Assembly: GCF_023283945.1 (NCBI RefSeq)
Contig: NZ_JAKIKW010000021.1
Coordinates: 1 to 64,000, forward strand
From: Shewanella gelidimarina
GTDB taxonomy: Bacteria > Pseudomonadota > Gammaproteobacteria > Enterobacterales > Shewanellaceae
Direction: 5' to 3'
Length of the DNA stretch: 64,000 bases
A program made the position numbers and the translations under genes. Positions 63,487-64,000 of this stretch are shown one piece after another (position 1 is the stretch's first letter; each line of letters starts with the position of its first letter). The notes under the pieces are model-generated. The model had not been told where the DNA came from. It did no database searches and saw nothing but the letters and a program-made list of their open reading frames with translations.

Positions 63487-64000
63487 CTATCTTCCACCAC
63501 TTTTTACACGCCTTTACCTGAGTTTGCTGACTGCACTGTTTGCCAGTATTGTCCTGACTCTATACTTAAGTGAACAGTTTTTAGAACAAAGTGATGTGGT
63601 AGATTTTTATGATGATAGCTATCAAACTTTCATTGAAGTCACCTCAGGCGTATCGCGTACGCACTTATCTGCACCACAATATATTACGAGCGTTCAAGGG
63701 CTACACCCTCAGTTCGATATCAATTGGCAAGCTAATTGGAATGCCAAGCAAGACTGCTCTGAATGTACCTTGTTGAGTAATATAGGGGGGATATCGATAT
63801 ACCAACTGTCTGAAGCGCAACTTTTAGCGATTTATCCACTTGATCGAACTAATGGCGCCATCTTGATCTCCGATAGGTTGCCGAACAGCTTACTGTTTGA
63901 TGAATCCAATAGACAACATCGCAGCAGTTTCATGGCGTTATTGCGTGACGATCCTTCAGAGCTAATCCCCTATTTACTGTTGCTAGTGGTCATTATCACT
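63479..64000 (+). CDS. sensor histidine kinase, 5' part (RstB-like), cut by the window end
   Basis: Open frame from ATG 63479 to the end of the window (174 codons seen). N-terminal TM helix about residues 8-28, then a periplasmic loop with two Cys (CSECTLLS) and start of a second TM helix at about 165. The catalytic domains lie beyond the window. Operon with the preceding regulator gene, frame overlap 8 nt. Confidence 0.8.
   Translation, partial: MANYLPPLFTRLYLSLLTALFASIVLTLYLSEQFLEQSDVVDFYDDSYQTFIEVTSGVSRTHLSAPQYITSVQGLHPQFDINWQANWNAKQDCSECTLLSNIGGISIYQLSEAQLLAIYPLDRTNGAILISDRLPNSLLFDESNRQHRSSFMALLRDDPSELIPYLLLLVVIIT

Overview
The window reads as a chromosomal segment of a marine, facultatively anaerobic gammaproteobacterium, most likely Shewanella. 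The evidence is the nrfA-narQ-narP block, a torECAD operon for TMAO respiration, a pentahaem NrfA, the hugA/hutXZ plus tonB-exbBD-hutBCD haem locus, and small Shewanella/Vibrio families (DUF2956, YacL, YdcH-like). Gene density is normal and no phage, integrase, transposase or CRISPR array was seen. No database search was possible, so family names rest on motifs and remembered family members.

Left part (1-14.8 kb): the window opens on what looks like the promoter and leader of an rrn operon that runs off the left edge. Housekeeping genes follow: clpB with a clear sigma-32 promoter, pgeF-rluD, and bamD. A translationally coupled minus-strand trio then encodes a KAS III-like synthase, a ferritin-like diiron protein and an MMPL/RND exporter, which together look like an undescribed small-molecule or lipid pathway. 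tRNA-Phe(GAA) and btuB under a cobalamin riboswitch complete this part.

Middle (15-31 kb): an aroG-type DAHP synthase, two exported proteins of unknown role, glnK-amtB with NtrC and sigma-54-like sites, an isochorismatase-like hydrolase, and nrfA divergent from narQP with an exact 7-2-7 NarP-type site and an FNR/EtrA-like site between them. Next come a PAS/sigma-54 activator with a His/Cys-rich PAS insert, an orphan ccoG (rdxA/fixG) behind a good sigma-54 promoter, and an acyl-CoA ligase. A shared TATATCGYG motif in the promoters of the activator and ccoG suggests they form one unstudied regulatory circuit.

Accessory stretch (30.8-34.2 kb): three orphan minus-strand genes and about 1.7 kb of non-coding tandem repeat with a unit of about 0.53 kb. 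In each unit some hairpins keep their position and fold while their sequence changes. This is the strongest candidate here for an undescribed element.

Haem block (34.8-49.7 kb): an MsbA-like ABC exporter; hugZ-hutX-hugA facing tonB-exbB-exbD-hutB-hutC-hutD across one Fur box; then a GNAT, a nitrilase and a RibD/DHFR-like gene; then hutW with its own near-consensus Fur box. Together these would carry haem across both membranes and degrade it.

Right part (49.7-64 kb): DUF2956, torECAD behind a phased array of TorR-type boxes, a membrane protein with an L7/L12 C-terminal-like domain, an orphan prepilin, a CatB-type acetyltransferase and several small proteins. A 2OG-Fe(II) oxygenase gene and a decayed duplicate flank a YbaK-type deacylase. 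The window ends with an uncharacterised lipoprotein divergent from an RstA/RstB-like two-component system, whose kinase is cut by the window end.
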